DNA of 64,000 bases, taken from contig NZ_CP061378.1 of assembly GCF_015624485.1 (NCBI RefSeq), forward strand, positions 186,001-250,000, read 5' to 3'. Below are positions 28,885-38,499 of the stretch, one piece after another. The position numbers and the translations under genes were made by a program. The stretch's first letter is position 1. Each line of letters opens with the position of its first letter. The DNA is from Bradyrhizobium genosp. L. Lineage in GTDB: Bacteria > Pseudomonadota > Alphaproteobacteria > Rhizobiales > Xanthobacteraceae. The notes beneath the pieces are model-generated. The model saw nothing but the letters and a program-made list of their open reading frames with translations. It was not told where the DNA came from and did not search any database.

Positions 28885-31495
28885 TGACGATCCTCATGGG
28901 CACCACGATCACCTTGCGGACGGGCTTGCCGCCCAAAGCGAGTTTTACCGTATCGAGCGCCAAAACGGCAGCCTCTATATCCGCATTTTGGGCGATGCGT
29001 GGCACAGTAACATCACCCCGCTTTTTACCGTTGACCTGGACCACCAGGGTCACGCTGTCTTCGACCAGCAAATCGCGTTCGATTTGGGGCCAATCGGCCT
29101 CCGAAACCAGCCCGTCTTGGCCCAGGACGGTCCAGCACTCCTCGGCCAGATGCGGCATCATCGGCGAAAACAGTTGAACGAGGATGACCGCGGCTTCCTT
29201 GACCGCCCAGGCCAGATCCGGCGCAGGCTTCTGATCCTTGGCCAGCACCTCGGCCAGCGCATTGGCGAACTCGCGGATATGGGCCAGACACACGTTGAAA
29301 TGCAGCCGCTCGATCCCGGACGACACCTTGTCCAGCGCGCCGTGGGCGGCCTTGCGCAGGGCCAAAGCCTCCGGTCCGAAGCTGGCCGGCCGGGCCGCCG
29401 GAGCGGACTTGGCGATTTCGGCTGATTCATTCACCAGCCGCCACAGCCGCTGCACGAAGCGCGCGGCACCCTGCACCCGTTCGTCGCTCCAGATCACGTC
29501 GCGGTCGGGCGGCGAGTCCGACAGCATGAACCAGCGCGCGACGTCGGCGCCGTAGCTCGCGATGATGTCGTCGGGGTCGACGGTGTTCTTCTTCGACTTC
29601 GACATCTTCTCGATCGGGCCGATCTCGATCTCCTCGCCGGTCGCCATCAGCACCGCGCGGCGGCCGTTGCCGCCGACCTCGACCTTGACCTCGGCCGGCG
29701 TCACCCAGGTGCCGTCAGCCTTCTGATAGGTCTCGTGTACCACCATGCCCTGGGTGAACATGCCGGCAAACGGCTCCTTCATGTCGATATGGCCGGTGGC
29801 CTGCATCGCGCGGGTGAAGAAGCGGCTGTAGAGCAGATGCAGGATCGCGTGCTCGACGCCGCCGATATACTGATCGACCGGCATCATCCGGTTGGCGATC
29901 GCGGGCGTCGTCGGCGCGGTCGCGTTCCAGGGATCGGTGAAGCGCGCGAAGTACCAGGACGAGTCCACAAAGGTGTCCATCGTGTCGGTTTCGCGCACTG
30001 CCTTGGCCCCGCATTGCGGGCAGCTGACGTGCTTCCAGGTCGGGTGATGGTCGAGCGCGTTGCCTGGCCTGTCGAAGCTGACGTCCTCCGGCAGCACCAC
30101 CGGCAATTGGTCGTCGGGCACCGGCACCACGTCGCACTTCGGACAATGGATCACCGGGATCGGGCAGCCCCAATAGCGCTGGCGCGAGATGCCCCAGTCG
30201 CGCAGGCGGAAATTGACCTGCCGCTCGGCGACCGGCGCATTGCCGCGCAGCTCACCCTCCAGGCGCTTTGCGACCTCTTCCTTGGCCGCGTCGATCGTCA
30301 TGCCGTCGAGGAAGCGCGAATTGATCATGCGGCCGTCGCCGTCATAGGCGACATCGGTGATGACGAAGCTCTTCGGATCCTGGCCCTCGGGGCAGACCAC
30401 CGGCGTGACGCCGAGCGCGTATTTGTTGACGAAGTCGAGGTCGCGCTGGTCGTGGCCCGGGCAGCCGAAGATCGCGCCGGTGCCGTATTCCATCAGCACG
30501 AAGTTCGCGACGTAAACCGGCAGCTTCCAGCTCGGGTCGAACGGATGGATCGCCTTGATGCCGGTGTCAAAACCCTGCTTCTCGGCGGTGTCGATGATTT
30601 CCTGCGCGGTGCCGATCTTCTTGATGTCGGCGATGAACTCGGCAAGCTTCGGGTTCTTTGCGCTAGCTGCCTGCGCCAGCGGATGATCGGCCGAGATCGC
30701 CATGAATTTGGCGCCGAATAGCGTGTCCGGCCGCGTCGTGAAGATCTTCAGTTCGTTCTCGCCGGCCGGCGTGGTTGCGGGATCCAGCGCGAAGCGGATC
30801 AGCAGGCCCTCCGAGCGGCCGATCCAGTTGCGCTGCATCAGCCGCACCTTGTCGGGCCAGCGGTCCAGCCCGTCGAGCGCGTCCAGCAATTCCTGCGCGT
30901 ACTTCGTGATCTTGAAGACCCACTGGCTCATCTCGCGCTGTTCGACCACAGCACCCGATCGCCAGCCGCGGCCGTCGATCACCTGCTCGTTGGCGAGCAC
31001 GGTCATGTCGACCGGATCCCAGTTCAGCTTGCGCTTCTCGCGCTCGGCGAGGCCGGCGGCGAGCATGTCCAAAAACATCTTCTGCTGATGCTTGTAGTAG
31101 CTGGGGTCGCAGGTCGCGAATTCGCGTGACCAGTCCAGCGACAGCCCGATCGACTTGAGCTGCTTCTTCATCGCGGCGATGTTGTCGTAGGTCCAGGCCT
31201 TCGGCGCCACCTTGCGCTCGATCGCGGCATTCTCCGCCGGCAGGCCGAATGCGTCCCAGCCCATCGGGTGCAGCACGTTGAACCCCTTGGCGCGCATGAA
31301 GCGCGCCAGCACGTCGCCCAGCGTATAGTTGCGGACATGCCCGATATGGATGCGTCCCGACGGATACGGGAACATCTCGAGCACGTAGTATTTCGGCCGC
31401 TTGTCGTCGTTCTTGGAGGCGAAGATCGCCTTCTTGTCCCAGGCGGCTTGCCAGCGGGGCTCGGATTCACGGGCGTTGTAGCGTTCGGCGGTCAT
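28871..31495 (-). CDS. leuS: Leucyl-tRNA synthetase
   Basis: An 874-residue class I synthetase that charges tRNA-Leu. The HIGH signature HIGH is at 50-53 within [19 protein letters not shown], the editing domain (CP1) lies at about 230-430, and KMSKS is at 630-634. Zinc-ligand-like Cys pairs appear in HCPKCD and CPQCG. The C-terminus ends [14 protein letters not shown]. It heads the leuS-lptE-holA unit. Confidence 0.99.
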   Translation of the reverse strand: MTAERYNARESEPRWQAAWDKKAIFASKNDDKRPKYYVLEMFPYPSGRIHIGHVRNYTLGDVLARFMRAKGFNVLHPMGWDAFGLPAENAAIERKVAPKAWTYDNIAAMKKQLKSIGLSLDWSREFATCDPSYYKHQQKMFLDMLAAGLAEREKRKLNWDPVDMTVLANEQVIDGRGWRSGAVVEQREMSQWVFKITKYAQELLDALDGLDRWPDKVRLMQRNWIGRSEGLLIRFALDPATTPAGENELKIFTTRPDTLFGAKFMAISADHPLAQAASAKNPKLAEFIADIKKIGTAQEIIDTAEKQGFDTGIKAIHPFDPSWKLPVYVANFVLMEYGTGAIFGCPGHDQRDLDFVNKYALGVTPVVCPEGQDPKSFVITDVAYDGDGRMINSRFLDGMTIDAAKEEVAKRLEGELRGNAPVAERQVNFRLRDWGISRQRYWGCPIPVIHCPKCDVVPVPDDQLPVVLPEDVSFDRPGNALDHHPTWKHVSCPQCGAKAVRETDTMDTFVDSSWYFARFTDPWNATAPTTPAIANRMMPVDQYIGGVEHAILHLLYSRFFTRAMQATGHIDMKEPFAGMFTQGMVVHETYQKADGTWVTPAEVKVEVGGNGRRAVLMATGEEIEIGPIEKMSKSKKNTVDPDDIIASYGADVARWFMLSDSPPDRDVIWSDERVQGAARFVQRLWRLVNESAEIAKSAPAARPASFGPEALALRKAAHGALDKVSSGIERLHFNVCLAHIREFANALAEVLAKDQKPAPDLAWAVKEAAVILVQLFSPMMPHLAEECWTVLGQDGLVSEADWPQIERDLLVEDSVTLVVQVNGKKRGDVTVPRIAQNADIEAAVLALDTVKLALGGKPVRKVIVVPMRIVNVVG

Positions 31496-31863
31496 TGAAA
31501 TCGCAGGCTTTTGGGTGGTTTTCGGGTCCCAACGGGGACGGCGGACTAGGCCACAGAAACGCCCGTGGGGTCAACGGCTTGGGGCCTGCGAAGGTGGGTG
31601 AGTTGCACCGAGCCTGCCACGCCCGGTCGGGCCGGACCCCTCCGGTGTCGTCACCCGCGCAGGCGGGTGACCCAGTATGCCAGAGGCAGCAGTGCTTGAG
31701 CCGAGGGGCCGCGGCGTACTGGGTCGCCCGGTCGAGCCGGGCGATGACAGCCCCATATGTGGTTTCAACCGGTAGTCCGCGGCCACCTTTGCATGGGGTT
31801 GTTTTCGATATTTTTGGCAGTGCGCCCCTGCCCGCAAGGGGAGGGAGGTCGGTCGGTAACAGT
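31496..31863. other. Gap between leuS and the diguanylate cyclase
   Basis: This 368-base region lies upstream of leuS and downstream of the GGDEF gene, both on the minus strand. Bases 31644-31750 are a family C repeat. The part next to leuS should contain its promoter, but no clear hexamers were found. No tRNA-like or T-box-like structure and no credible coding frame were seen. Confidence 0.45.
31644..31750. repeat. Interspersed palindrome, family C copy 2
   Basis: It shares with 15437-15543 the arm GGTGTCGTC, the block CCAGTATKCCAGAG (K is T or G), and the second half GCGTACTGGGTCGCCCGGTC with the closing GGGCGATGACA. The two copies are about 16 kb apart in the same orientation. Confidence 0.87.
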
Positions 31864-33555
31864 TCAGCTCGCCAGCGCCATGCCGGCTTCGTCCATCATT
31901 TTCACGAAGCCATGTTCGACCACGGCATTCCTCCCGCGATGCTTTGCGGCATAGAGGGCGGCGTCGGCGGCTTCGATCAGATCGCCGGGGCGCTGGGTGT
32001 CGTTCGGCTTTGTGGTGGCGACGCCGACGCTGACGGTGACGATGTTGTGGCTCGACGTGCAATGCGGCACGGCGAGGCCGAGGATGGCGGTGCGCACCGT
32101 CTCGCCGATCGCAAGCGCGTGGGCGGTATCGGTGTTCGGCAGCAGCAGGCAGAATTCCTCGCCGCCATAGCGGCCGGCGAAGCCCATGCCGTCGGCGGCG
32201 ATTCCGGCCAGCGTCGCGCCGATCTTGCTGAGGCAGGCGTCGCCTTCGGGGTGGCCATAGGTGTCGTTGTAGAGCTTGAAATGATCGACATCGATCATCA
32301 GCAGCGACAGCGCGCAGTCATATTGCAAGGCGCGCATCCATTCGAAGTCGAGCCGGCTCTGGAAGCCGCGGCGGTTGGCAAGCCCCGACAGCGCGTCGAT
32401 CGACGCCATCACGGTGAGGCGATCGTTGGACGCCATCAGCTCGCGCTCGCGCTGGCTGAGCTGGGCGGCCATCGCGTTGAAGGCGCGCGCCAGCGGCACG
32501 AATTCGGCGGGCAGCTTGTTCTTGGCGACGCGCGCGGCCCAGTCGCCCTCGCCGAACCGCCGCGCCATGCCGGTCATCAGCTCGATCGGATGGATCACCA
32601 GCCGCTCGGCGCCGACCAGGGCACCCAGCAGGACGAACAGGCAGACGAAGCCGAGCTGCAGGAAGGCGGTGCGGATCTCGCGGTTGATCGCGGCCGTCAC
32701 CTTGGCTTCATCCATGCTCACGATCAGCCGCGACTGGGTGCCGGCGATCTTCGCGAAGCTCAGCGTGCGCTGTGCGCCGTCGGAGGCGGTGAACGACACC
32801 GAGCCGGACGGTTCGTCATAGCTCAGCGCCTTCTCCGCAATCGCCGACATCAGGGGAATGGTGTCGAGCGAGCGGCCGATCAGGCTGGCATGGTCCGATG
32901 GTGCGGCGATCACCACGCCGGTACTGTCGACCAGCACCGCCGACATGCCGGGTTGGCCACCGAGATTGGCCATGATCTGCGACAGCCAGTCGATGTTGAT
33001 GCCGGCGACGACGACGGCATCCAGCTCCGGATTGATCGCGGCCAGCGGATAGGCGGCCATCATCATCGGCCGGCCATTGGTCTTGCCGCGCAGATAGTCG
33101 CTGAACACGAAGCCGCGCGTCTCCTGCGCCTTCTTGAAATAGTCGCGGTCGCCGATATCCAAGCCAACCTGGAGATTGAGAGTGGAGCACTGCACCAGCC
33201 CGTCCCGGGAGACGAACATGATGCTGCGGATCCAGGGCAGGATGGTCGGCAGACTGGCGCGCAGCACCTCGCAGCTCCGTGCAATGCCGCCGGAGGCGCG
33301 GATATAGGCCGCCGATTTCAGCATGGTCTCGACCGAGGACACCACCTCGCGCTGGGTCTCGGCGGCGCGGCTGGTCAGATTGGCATAGCCCTCCGCGGCC
33401 TGCGCGATCTGCTTGGCGCGGGAATCCTCCAGCGTGCGGACGCGGTCGAGCATCAAGGGCGCGACCAGCATCAGGGCAAGCAACGCCAGCCGGGCACGAA
33501 TGCCCAGAAGCTTCTTGAGTTTGACCCGATTGCGATTGAAAGTCACACCCGACAT
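31864..33555 (-). CDS. Membrane diguanylate cyclase (dCache-HAMP-GGDEF)
   Basis: A 563-residue protein from ATG 33555; GTG 33546 has better ribosome-binding-site spacing and is an alternative. TM1 is near 20-37, a periplasmic Cache-type sensor spans about 40-295 (DIGDRDYFKKAQETRGFVFS is typical), TM2 near 298-320, then a HAMP helix and a GGDEF domain. The active-site motif is GGEEF at 464-468, and IDVDHFKLYND contributes metal ligands. It should make cyclic di-GMP. The RxxD inhibitory site expected just before GGEEF is absent (GMGFAGRYGGEEF), so product inhibition may be missing. Confidence 0.93.
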   Translation of the reverse strand: MSGVTFNRNRVKLKKLLGIRARLALLALMLVAPLMLDRVRTLEDSRAKQIAQAAEGYANLTSRAAETQREVVSSVETMLKSAAYIRASGGIARSCEVLRASLPTILPWIRSIMFVSRDGLVQCSTLNLQVGLDIGDRDYFKKAQETRGFVFSDYLRGKTNGRPMMMAAYPLAAINPELDAVVVAGINIDWLSQIMANLGGQPGMSAVLVDSTGVVIAAPSDHASLIGRSLDTIPLMSAIAEKALSYDEPSGSVSFTASDGAQRTLSFAKIAGTQSRLIVSMDEAKVTAAINREIRTAFLQLGFVCLFVLLGALVGAERLVIHPIELMTGMARRFGEGDWAARVAKNKLPAEFVPLARAFNAMAAQLSQRERELMASNDRLTVMASIDALSGLANRRGFQSRLDFEWMRALQYDCALSLLMIDVDHFKLYNDTYGHPEGDACLSKIGATLAGIAADGMGFAGRYGGEEFCLLLPNTDTAHALAIGETVRTAILGLAVPHCTSSHNIVTVSVGVATTKPNDTQRPGDLIEAADAALYAAKHRGRNAVVEHGFVKMMDEAGMALAS

Positions 33556-33659
33556 TCCCTTGCCCGGGCGCCAAGGTAGGACCAAGGGCTTCAAAAAGCC
33601 TTTCCCGAATTTGGTAAAATTCGAGCCAAGCCCGCCATCTGTCAGAGAACGGCACAAGC

Positions 33660-34364
33660 ATGACGAAAAGCCAAACCGCGCCGTTATCGGCTGATTCACC
33701 AAGCGGCCTCGCCGCCGTGACACAGGAGATCGCGCGCGCCTGCAAGGAAGCGCGGCGCGATCCCGCCTCGGTGACGCTGATCGCGGTGTCGAAGACCTTC
33801 GCTGCCGACGCGATTTCGCCCATTATTGCCGCCGGACAGCGCGTATTCGGCGAAAATCGCGTGCAGGAGGCCAAGGCTAAGTGGCCGGAATTGACCCAGG
33901 CTACGCCGGGACTGCTGCTGCATCTGATCGGGCCGCTGCAGTCGAACAAGGCCAAGGAGGCGGTCGCGCTGTTCGATGCGATCCATTCCGTCGATCGCAC
34001 CAGCATTTGCGAAGCGTTAGCCAAGGAAATCAAATCTCAGGGCAAGCAGCCGGAACTGTTCGTCCAGATCAATACCGGCGAGGAGCCGCAGAAGGCCGGC
34101 GTTGCGCCGCAGGACGCAGATAGCTTCATCGCCGCGTGCCGCGACAAGTATGGTCTGACGATTTCAGGCTTGATGTGCATCCCGCCGGTCGACGATGCGC
34201 CGGCCCCGCATTTCGCGCTCTGCGCCAAGATCGCCGCGCGCAACGGGCTGCGGAATTTGTCGATGGGGATGAGCGCGGATTTCGCGGTCGCGATCGCGAT
34301 GGGCGCGACGCATGTGCGGGTCGGCTCGGCGATTTTTGGGACGCGGCCGAAGGTGCATATTTAA
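33660..34364 (+). CDS. YggS/PLPBP family PLP homeostasis protein
   Basis: A 234-residue single-domain alanine-racemase-fold protein that binds pyridoxal phosphate without known catalysis and buffers PLP and amino-acid pools. The PLP lysine is Lys45 in TLIAVSKTFAAD. The FGENRVQEAKAKWPEL and GLMCIPPVDD blocks and the C-terminal LSMGMSADFAVAIAMGATHVR, given here as a short quote of the SMGMSADF core, are family marks. It is divergent from the diguanylate cyclase gene across about 100 bases. Confidence 0.94.
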   Translation: MTKSQTAPLSADSPSGLAAVTQEIARACKEARRDPASVTLIAVSKTFAADAISPIIAAGQRVFGENRVQEAKAKWPELTQATPGLLLHLIGPLQSNKAKEAVALFDAIHSVDRTSICEALAKEIKSQGKQPELFVQINTGEEPQKAGVAPQDADSFIAACRDKYGLTISGLMCIPPVDDAPAPHFALCAKIAARNGLRNLSMGMSADFAVAIAMGATHVRVGSAIFGTRPKVHI

Positions 34365-34366
34365 CA

Positions 34367-34507
34367 GTCGTCCCGGCCTAGTGCGCAGTTGCGCACGGGG
34401 GCCGGGACCCATTACCACAAGATCGAGTTGTTGGAATGAGCTGCGGCCACAGCTCTGCAAACCAATTTGCGTTGGTGGTTATGGGTCCCGGCCTGCGCCG
34501 GGACGAC
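34367..34507. repeat. Interspersed palindrome, family D copy 1
   Basis: GTCGTCCCGG at 34367 and CCGGGACGAC ending at 34507 are inverted arms. Inner GCCGGGACCCAT and ATGGGTCCCGGC also pair. It begins three bases after the yggS stop and fills the convergent gap to the hydratase gene. Confidence 0.85.
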
Positions 34508-34532
34508 ACCGAATTTGTAGCGAGCGCTTACC

Positions 34533-35318
34533 TTACGCGAACCGCACCGACACTTTTCCGATCGCGCCGAAATCCGCGGCGAAGGCATCACCCGCAGCAA
34601 TCGGCAGTGGCGGGTGGCAGGTGCCTGTCGTGACGACCTCCCCTGCCCGCAGCGTGATGCCGAGTTCGCGCAATTCGTTGGCGCACCAGGCGAGCGCGAC
34701 ACGGGGATCGCCGAGCACGTTCTTGCCGTGACCGATATAGCGCTCGCCGCGCAGCGTGATGACAGGGCGCTCCTCGACCAGATCGATCGCTCGCCAGTCG
34801 GCGGACGTTGCGGGTCCGAGCACGAACAGATGCGCGCAGGCGTTGTCGGCGATCAGCTGCGCCTCGCCGGCGGCGGTGAATTCGGCGAAGCGCGAGTCCG
34901 GAATTTCGATCGCCGGATGCAGCGTGGCGACGGCGTCGAGCACTTCGTTTACGCTGTAGGCGGAGGTGCGCGGCGGCAAGTCGCGCGCCATGCGGAAGCA
35001 GAATTCCGGCTCGCCGACGCGCATCTCGTTGCCATGCATGGGCGCCGTGCCGCCGTCGGCGATCACGGTCTCGGCGAGGATGCGTCCGGCCAAGGGACCT
35101 GCGACGTTGATGTGCTTCTGGCCGGCAGCGCTGGTTGCGGCGATCTTCCAGCCGAACAGTTTTTCCCGTGAGGTCTTTTCCAGCGCCGCCTGTACGGCGT
35201 AGCCCTCGGCGCGGTCGCGCGGCCGGATCGCTGCATCGAGCGCGCCGAGCTTGGTGCCGGCGCGCCAGTGATCATTGAGCTCTTGCGAGGCGGCGGAAAT
35301 CTGGTTGGCATCGAGCAT
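34533..35318 (-). CDS. 2-keto-4-pentenoate hydratase/FAH-family protein
   Basis: A 261-residue protein from ATG 35318, with GGGAG upstream; the much longer open frame beyond it is antisense and is not used. It resembles MhpD/2-hydroxypentadienoate hydratase of the fumarylacetoacetate hydrolase superfamily: GWKIAATSAAGQKHINVAGP, EPEFCFRMARDLP, and the metal-site region HPAIEIPDSRF. Such enzymes hydrate keto-pentenoates from aromatic meta-cleavage, but no other pathway gene is adjacent, so the substrate is unknown. Confidence 0.85.
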   Translation of the reverse strand: MLDANQISAASQELNDHWRAGTKLGALDAAIRPRDRAEGYAVQAALEKTSREKLFGWKIAATSAAGQKHINVAGPLAGRILAETVIADGGTAPMHGNEMRVGEPEFCFRMARDLPPRTSAYSVNEVLDAVATLHPAIEIPDSRFAEFTAAGEAQLIADNACAHLFVLGPATSADWRAIDLVEERPVITLRGERYIGHGKNVLGDPRVALAWCANELRELGITLRAGEVVTTGTCHPPLPIAAGDAFAADFGAIGKVSVRFA

Positions 35319-35404
35319 GTTTCGCTCCCGGGAATTTTCTTGGTTGGGCACGGTATCAGCATCAACGGCCGTGTTGGCACGAGAGAAGATGGATGGCCTG
35401 CGAT

Positions 35405-35983
35405 CTACCCGATCACGATCTTGGTCCGCGGCCCCATCCGCCGCAACAACCGCAGCATCGAGGTTGGCGTCATCGAGACGCAGCCGGCGGTCGGCGAGAA
35501 ATTCGCTCGCGCCAGATGCAGGAACACCGCGCTGCCGCGCCCGGCGATGCGCGGTCGCGCGTTGTGGTCGATCTCGACGATGAAATCGTAAAGGTGGTCT
35601 TGGCGCGTCAGGTGATCGCCGGCTTGCGCCTCGCCGAGGCGGATCGGCTGGTTGTAATGGCGGTCGGCGGGGTCCTCGCACCAGCCGTCTTCGGGGCGGA
35701 TCGGCCGGGTCGGCAGCAAGGTCTTTGGCCGCGGAAAACGGTCGGCGCGCCACCACAGGCGGAGCGGATGGAAGCTGCCGCGCGGGGTGCCGCCATCGCC
35801 CTCGCGCTTGTTGGCGAGGATGCCGCCACGCCCGAGTGCCACCGGCACAGTCCAGCCATCTGCCGTGAGCCAGCCCCGGCGGGGGTCGCCGGCAGCGCGG
35901 TGCACGCGGATCAAAGAGAGCGGGCGATCACGTGAATCTGTCGTATAAGTGACTGAAATAGCTGACTTTCCTTTGAGAATCAT
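35405..35983 (-). CDS. L,D-transpeptidase (YkuD) catalytic-domain protein
   Basis: About 192 residues from ATG 35983; the start is unsure, since GTG 36007 is also open and the likely conserved part begins near RDRPLSLIRVHRA. The YkuD-type motif is seen as FLHLARANFSPTAGCVSM, with the nucleophilic Cys and upstream His. KREGDGGTPRGSFHPLRLWW is typical of the small proteobacterial group that has no signal peptide or LysM domain. It might cross-link or trim peptidoglycan, but lack of an obvious export signal leaves its location open. Confidence 0.82.
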   Translation of the reverse strand: MILKGKSAISVTYTTDSRDRPLSLIRVHRAAGDPRRGWLTADGWTVPVALGRGGILANKREGDGGTPRGSFHPLRLWWRADRFPRPKTLLPTRPIRPEDGWCEDPADRHYNQPIRLGEAQAGDHLTRQDHLYDFIVEIDHNARPRIAGRGSAVFLHLARANFSPTAGCVSMTPTSMLRLLRRMGPRTKIVIG

Positions 35984-36121
35984 TCCAATCCAAACTTGCC
36001 TTCGCACCCTTGGTTGTTCTATTCGGCGGGATTACAGGACATTCACCTCCCGCCGGCCGATTCTGGAGTAGACTGCCCCGCCTTGTGAATCGGTAACAAT
36101 CGCCTACCTGAACTCATATCT

Positions 36122-36134
36122 ACACAAGGTGTGT
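36122..36134. promoter_or_regulatory. Small palindrome upstream of the OmpR-type regulator
   Basis: ACACA (36122-36126) and TGTGT (36130-36134) flank AGG, about 67 bases before the regulator start. It may be an operator for autoregulation; this is a weak inference. Confidence 0.3.
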
Positions 36135-36200
36135 CTCGCTAAGTCTCGGCCATGAGCGCTGTCCGCTTCTGACCATCCCGCCCCCGAAGGATTGTAACCT

Positions 36201-36887
36201 ATGGCCAATGCCCGCAAGATCTTGATCGTGGATGACGATACCGATCTGCGCGATACGCTGGTCGAGCAGCTCTCGCTGCACGAGGAATTCGAAGCTTCCG
36301 CCGTCGATACCGGCGCCAAGGGCGCCAGCGCCGCCAAAGCCAATTCTCCCGATCTGGTCCTGATGGATGTCGGCCTGCCCGATACCGACGGCCGCGAGGT
36401 GGTCCGCTCCCTGCGCAAGGGCGGCTTCAAGGCCCCGATCATCATGCTGACCGGGCACGACACCGATTCCGATACCATTCTGGGCCTGGAATCCGGCGCC
36501 AACGACTATGTGGCCAAGCCCTTCCGGTTCGCGGTGCTGCTCGCCCGCATCCGGGCGCAACTTCGCCAGCACGAAGCCAGCGAGGACGCGGTGTTCTCGG
36601 TCGGCCCCTACTCGTTCCGGCCGGGCTCCAAGATGCTGACCGCGGCCAACGCCCGGAAGGTGCGGCTGACCGAGAAGGAGACCGCGATCCTGCGCTTCCT
36701 GTACCGCGCCGGCCAGATGCCGGTGTCGCGCGAGACCCTGCTGCAGGAGGTCTGGGGCTACAATTCCGGTGTGACCACCCACACACTCGAGACCCACATT
36801 TACCGTCTTCGCCAGAAGATCGAGAAGGACGCCGCCAACCCGGAAATCCTGGTCACGGAAGCCGGTGGCTACAAGCTGGTGCCGTGA
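36201..36887 (+). CDS. OmpR/PhoB-family response regulator (CenR-like)
   Basis: A 228-residue regulator. The receiver has the acidic triplet VDDDTD at 10-15, phospho-acceptor Asp56 in LMDVGLP, Thr84 and Lys106 in AKPFRF. The C-terminal winged helix spans about 130-228 (RLTEKETAILRFLYRAG, and THTLETHIYRLRQKIEKD). From memory it looks like the alphaproteobacterial CenR cell-envelope regulator, so the symbol is left open. No histidine kinase is adjacent. A cyclic-nucleotide-binding-domain gene follows after 57 bases on the same strand. Confidence 0.9.
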   Translation: MANARKILIVDDDTDLRDTLVEQLSLHEEFEASAVDTGAKGASAAKANSPDLVLMDVGLPDTDGREVVRSLRKGGFKAPIIMLTGHDTDSDTILGLESGANDYVAKPFRFAVLLARIRAQLRQHEASEDAVFSVGPYSFRPGSKMLTAANARKVRLTEKETAILRFLYRAGQMPVSRETLLQEVWGYNSGVTTHTLETHIYRLRQKIEKDAANPEILVTEAGGYKLVP

Positions 36888-36944
36888 TACGCTTTGCGCT
36901 CAACGATTCGTGAAATCGAGGCGCACCCCGGTCACCGGCCCTGA

Positions 36945-37385
36945 ATGTCGATCGATGATGACGTAGCCCTGCTCGAGCGGGTCCCGACAATGCGTCTGTT
37001 GGGCGAAGGCTCGCTGCGCATGCTGGCGATCGGCTCCGAGCAACGCGATTTCAATGAAGGTGACGTGCTGTTTGCCGCCGGCGATGTCGCCGACGCCGGC
37101 TATATCGTGCAGCGCGGCACCTTCCGGGTCGAGGAAGGCGGCGCCGAGATCGTCGCCGGCCCCGGCGCACTGATCGGCGAGCTCGCGCTGATCGTGGCGA
37201 TGAAGCGGCCGTCGACCGCAACCGCGCTGGAGCGCGCCTCCGTCATCCGTGTCGCCCGCAGCCTGTTCCAGCGCGTGCTGGAAAGCGACCCCGCCGCCGC
37301 GCGACGCCTGCGCGACGAGCTCGCGCTGCGGACTAGTCAGCTCGCGAGCGATATTCTGATGGCGGGCGCGAAGCTGAGCACGTGA
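36945..37385 (+). CDS. Cyclic nucleotide-binding domain protein
   Basis: A 146-residue single cNMP-binding (Crp/Fnr-type) domain without a DNA-binding helix-turn-helix. It shows FNEGDVLFAAGDVADAGYIV, the hairpin GTFRVEEGG and a phosphate-cassette-like PGALIGELALIVAMKRPSTA, which is close to the consensus (GE followed by RPSTA). It should bind cAMP, cGMP or another small ligand. It lies directly after the OmpR-type regulator, and both may be one transcription unit. Confidence 0.9.
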   Translation: MSIDDDVALLERVPTMRLLGEGSLRMLAIGSEQRDFNEGDVLFAAGDVADAGYIVQRGTFRVEEGGAEIVAGPGALIGELALIVAMKRPSTATALERASVIRVARSLFQRVLESDPAAARRLRDELALRTSQLASDILMAGAKLST

Positions 37386-37392
37386 CGACTTG

Positions 37393-37527
37393 TTCGTCCC
37401 GGACAAGCGAGCACAGCGAGCGCGATCCGGAACCCATACGCCGCGGCCGCTCTTTGGGCACGCGGGTCGACGGCTTTGCCAGTTTCCGAGCCCTGTGGTG
37501 ATGGGTCCCGGCCTTCGCCGGGACGAC
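37393..37527. repeat. Interspersed palindrome, family D copy 2
   Basis: GTTCGTCCCGGAC near 37393 and ATGGGTCCCGGCCTTCGCCG with GGGACGAC (37501-37527) repeat the arms of the 34367-34507 copy. It fills the convergent gap between the cNMP-domain gene and xth. Confidence 0.8.
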
Positions 37528-37533
37528 AGTGGA

Positions 37534-38349
37534 CTACACCTCCAGCACCGCGGTCACCGGCACATGGTCCGACGGGCGCTCCCAGCTGCGGGCGTCGCGG
37601 GTGATCTTGAAGTCGCTGACGTGATCCCTCAGCGCGCGTGACACCCAGATGTGATCGAGCCTGCGGCCGCGGTCGCCGACGGTCCAGTCGGCGGCGCGGT
37701 AGCTCCACCATGTGTAGACCTTTTCCGACATCGGGATCCTTTCGCGCGCGATGTCGAACCATTCGCCATGGGCCTGGGCTGCGAGCAGCTTCTCGGTCTC
37801 GACCGGCGTGTGCGAGACGACCTTCAAGAGCTGCTTGTGCGACCACACGTCGTTCTCATGCGGCGCGACGTTGAGGTCGCCGACCAGGATATGGCGGTCG
37901 TCGCCGCGCGGATGCAGCGGCTCGCAACTCTTCATCTCGTCGAGGAATTGCAGCTTGTGCTCGAACTTCGGATTGAGCGCGGGATCGGGAATGTCGCCGC
38001 CGGCCGGCACGTAGAAATTATGCAGCACCAGCGGCTTTGCGAGCTCGGCCTTGGCGCCGAACGAGACCGAGATGTGGCGCGAATCGATCTTGTCGCAGAA
38101 CGTCCTGATGTCGGTGGTCTCGAACGGCAGGCGTGAGACGATGGCGACGCCGTGATAGCCCTTCTGTCCGTTCAGCGCGACATGCTCATAGCCGAGCCGC
38201 TTGAAGCGCTTCAGCGGAAAGGCATCGTCGATGCATTTGGTCTCCTGCAGGCACAGCACGTCCGGCCGCGCGCTCTTCAGGAATTTGGCGACGATGTCGA
38301 TGCGCAGGCGCACCGAGTTGATGTTCCAGGTGGTGACGGAGAACCGCAT
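37534..38349 (-). CDS. xth: Exodeoxyribonuclease III
   Basis: A 271-residue AP endonuclease/exonuclease of base-excision repair. The N-terminus SVTTWNINSVRLR, LQETKCID with Glu36, the VGDLNVAP and RRLDHIWVS blocks, and the final SDHVPVTA are the metal- and phosphate-binding motifs. It is codirectional with lolA and ftsK downstream on the minus strand order, an arrangement usual in Rhizobiales. Confidence 0.96.
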   Translation of the reverse strand: MRFSVTTWNINSVRLRIDIVAKFLKSARPDVLCLQETKCIDDAFPLKRFKRLGYEHVALNGQKGYHGVAIVSRLPFETTDIRTFCDKIDSRHISVSFGAKAELAKPLVLHNFYVPAGGDIPDPALNPKFEHKLQFLDEMKSCEPLHPRGDDRHILVGDLNVAPHENDVWSHKQLLKVVSHTPVETEKLLAAQAHGEWFDIARERIPMSEKVYTWWSYRAADWTVGDRGRRLDHIWVSRALRDHVSDFKITRDARSWERPSDHVPVTAVLEV

Positions 38350-38410
38350 GAGAGCTGCGTCTTAGCACGGTTCTCGGCGGCGGATGATGCTTTGTCCACA
38401 GGCGGGATTT

Positions 38411-38493
38411 CGTAGGGTGGGTTAGCCAAAGGCGTAACCCACCACCTGTCCGCGCGAGAAACGGTGGGTTACGCTTCGCTAACCCACCCTACG
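38411..38493. repeat. Interspersed palindrome, family A copy 3
   Basis: CGTAGGGTGGGTTAG (38411-38425) and CTAACCCACCCTACG (38479-38493) form a perfect 15-bp inverted repeat. It sits between lolA (stop at 38500) and xth. Confidence 0.87.
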
Positions 38494-38499
38494 GGACCG

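Noticed and set aside
31496..31643. A T-box or leucine-responsive leader upstream of leuS
   Set aside because: No specifier stem, T-box sequence or terminator/antiterminator pair could be found.
31495..33579. A 694-codon plus-strand frame across the diguanylate cyclase
   Set aside because: It is antisense to a full GGDEF protein and spans a palindrome repeat. No motif supports it.
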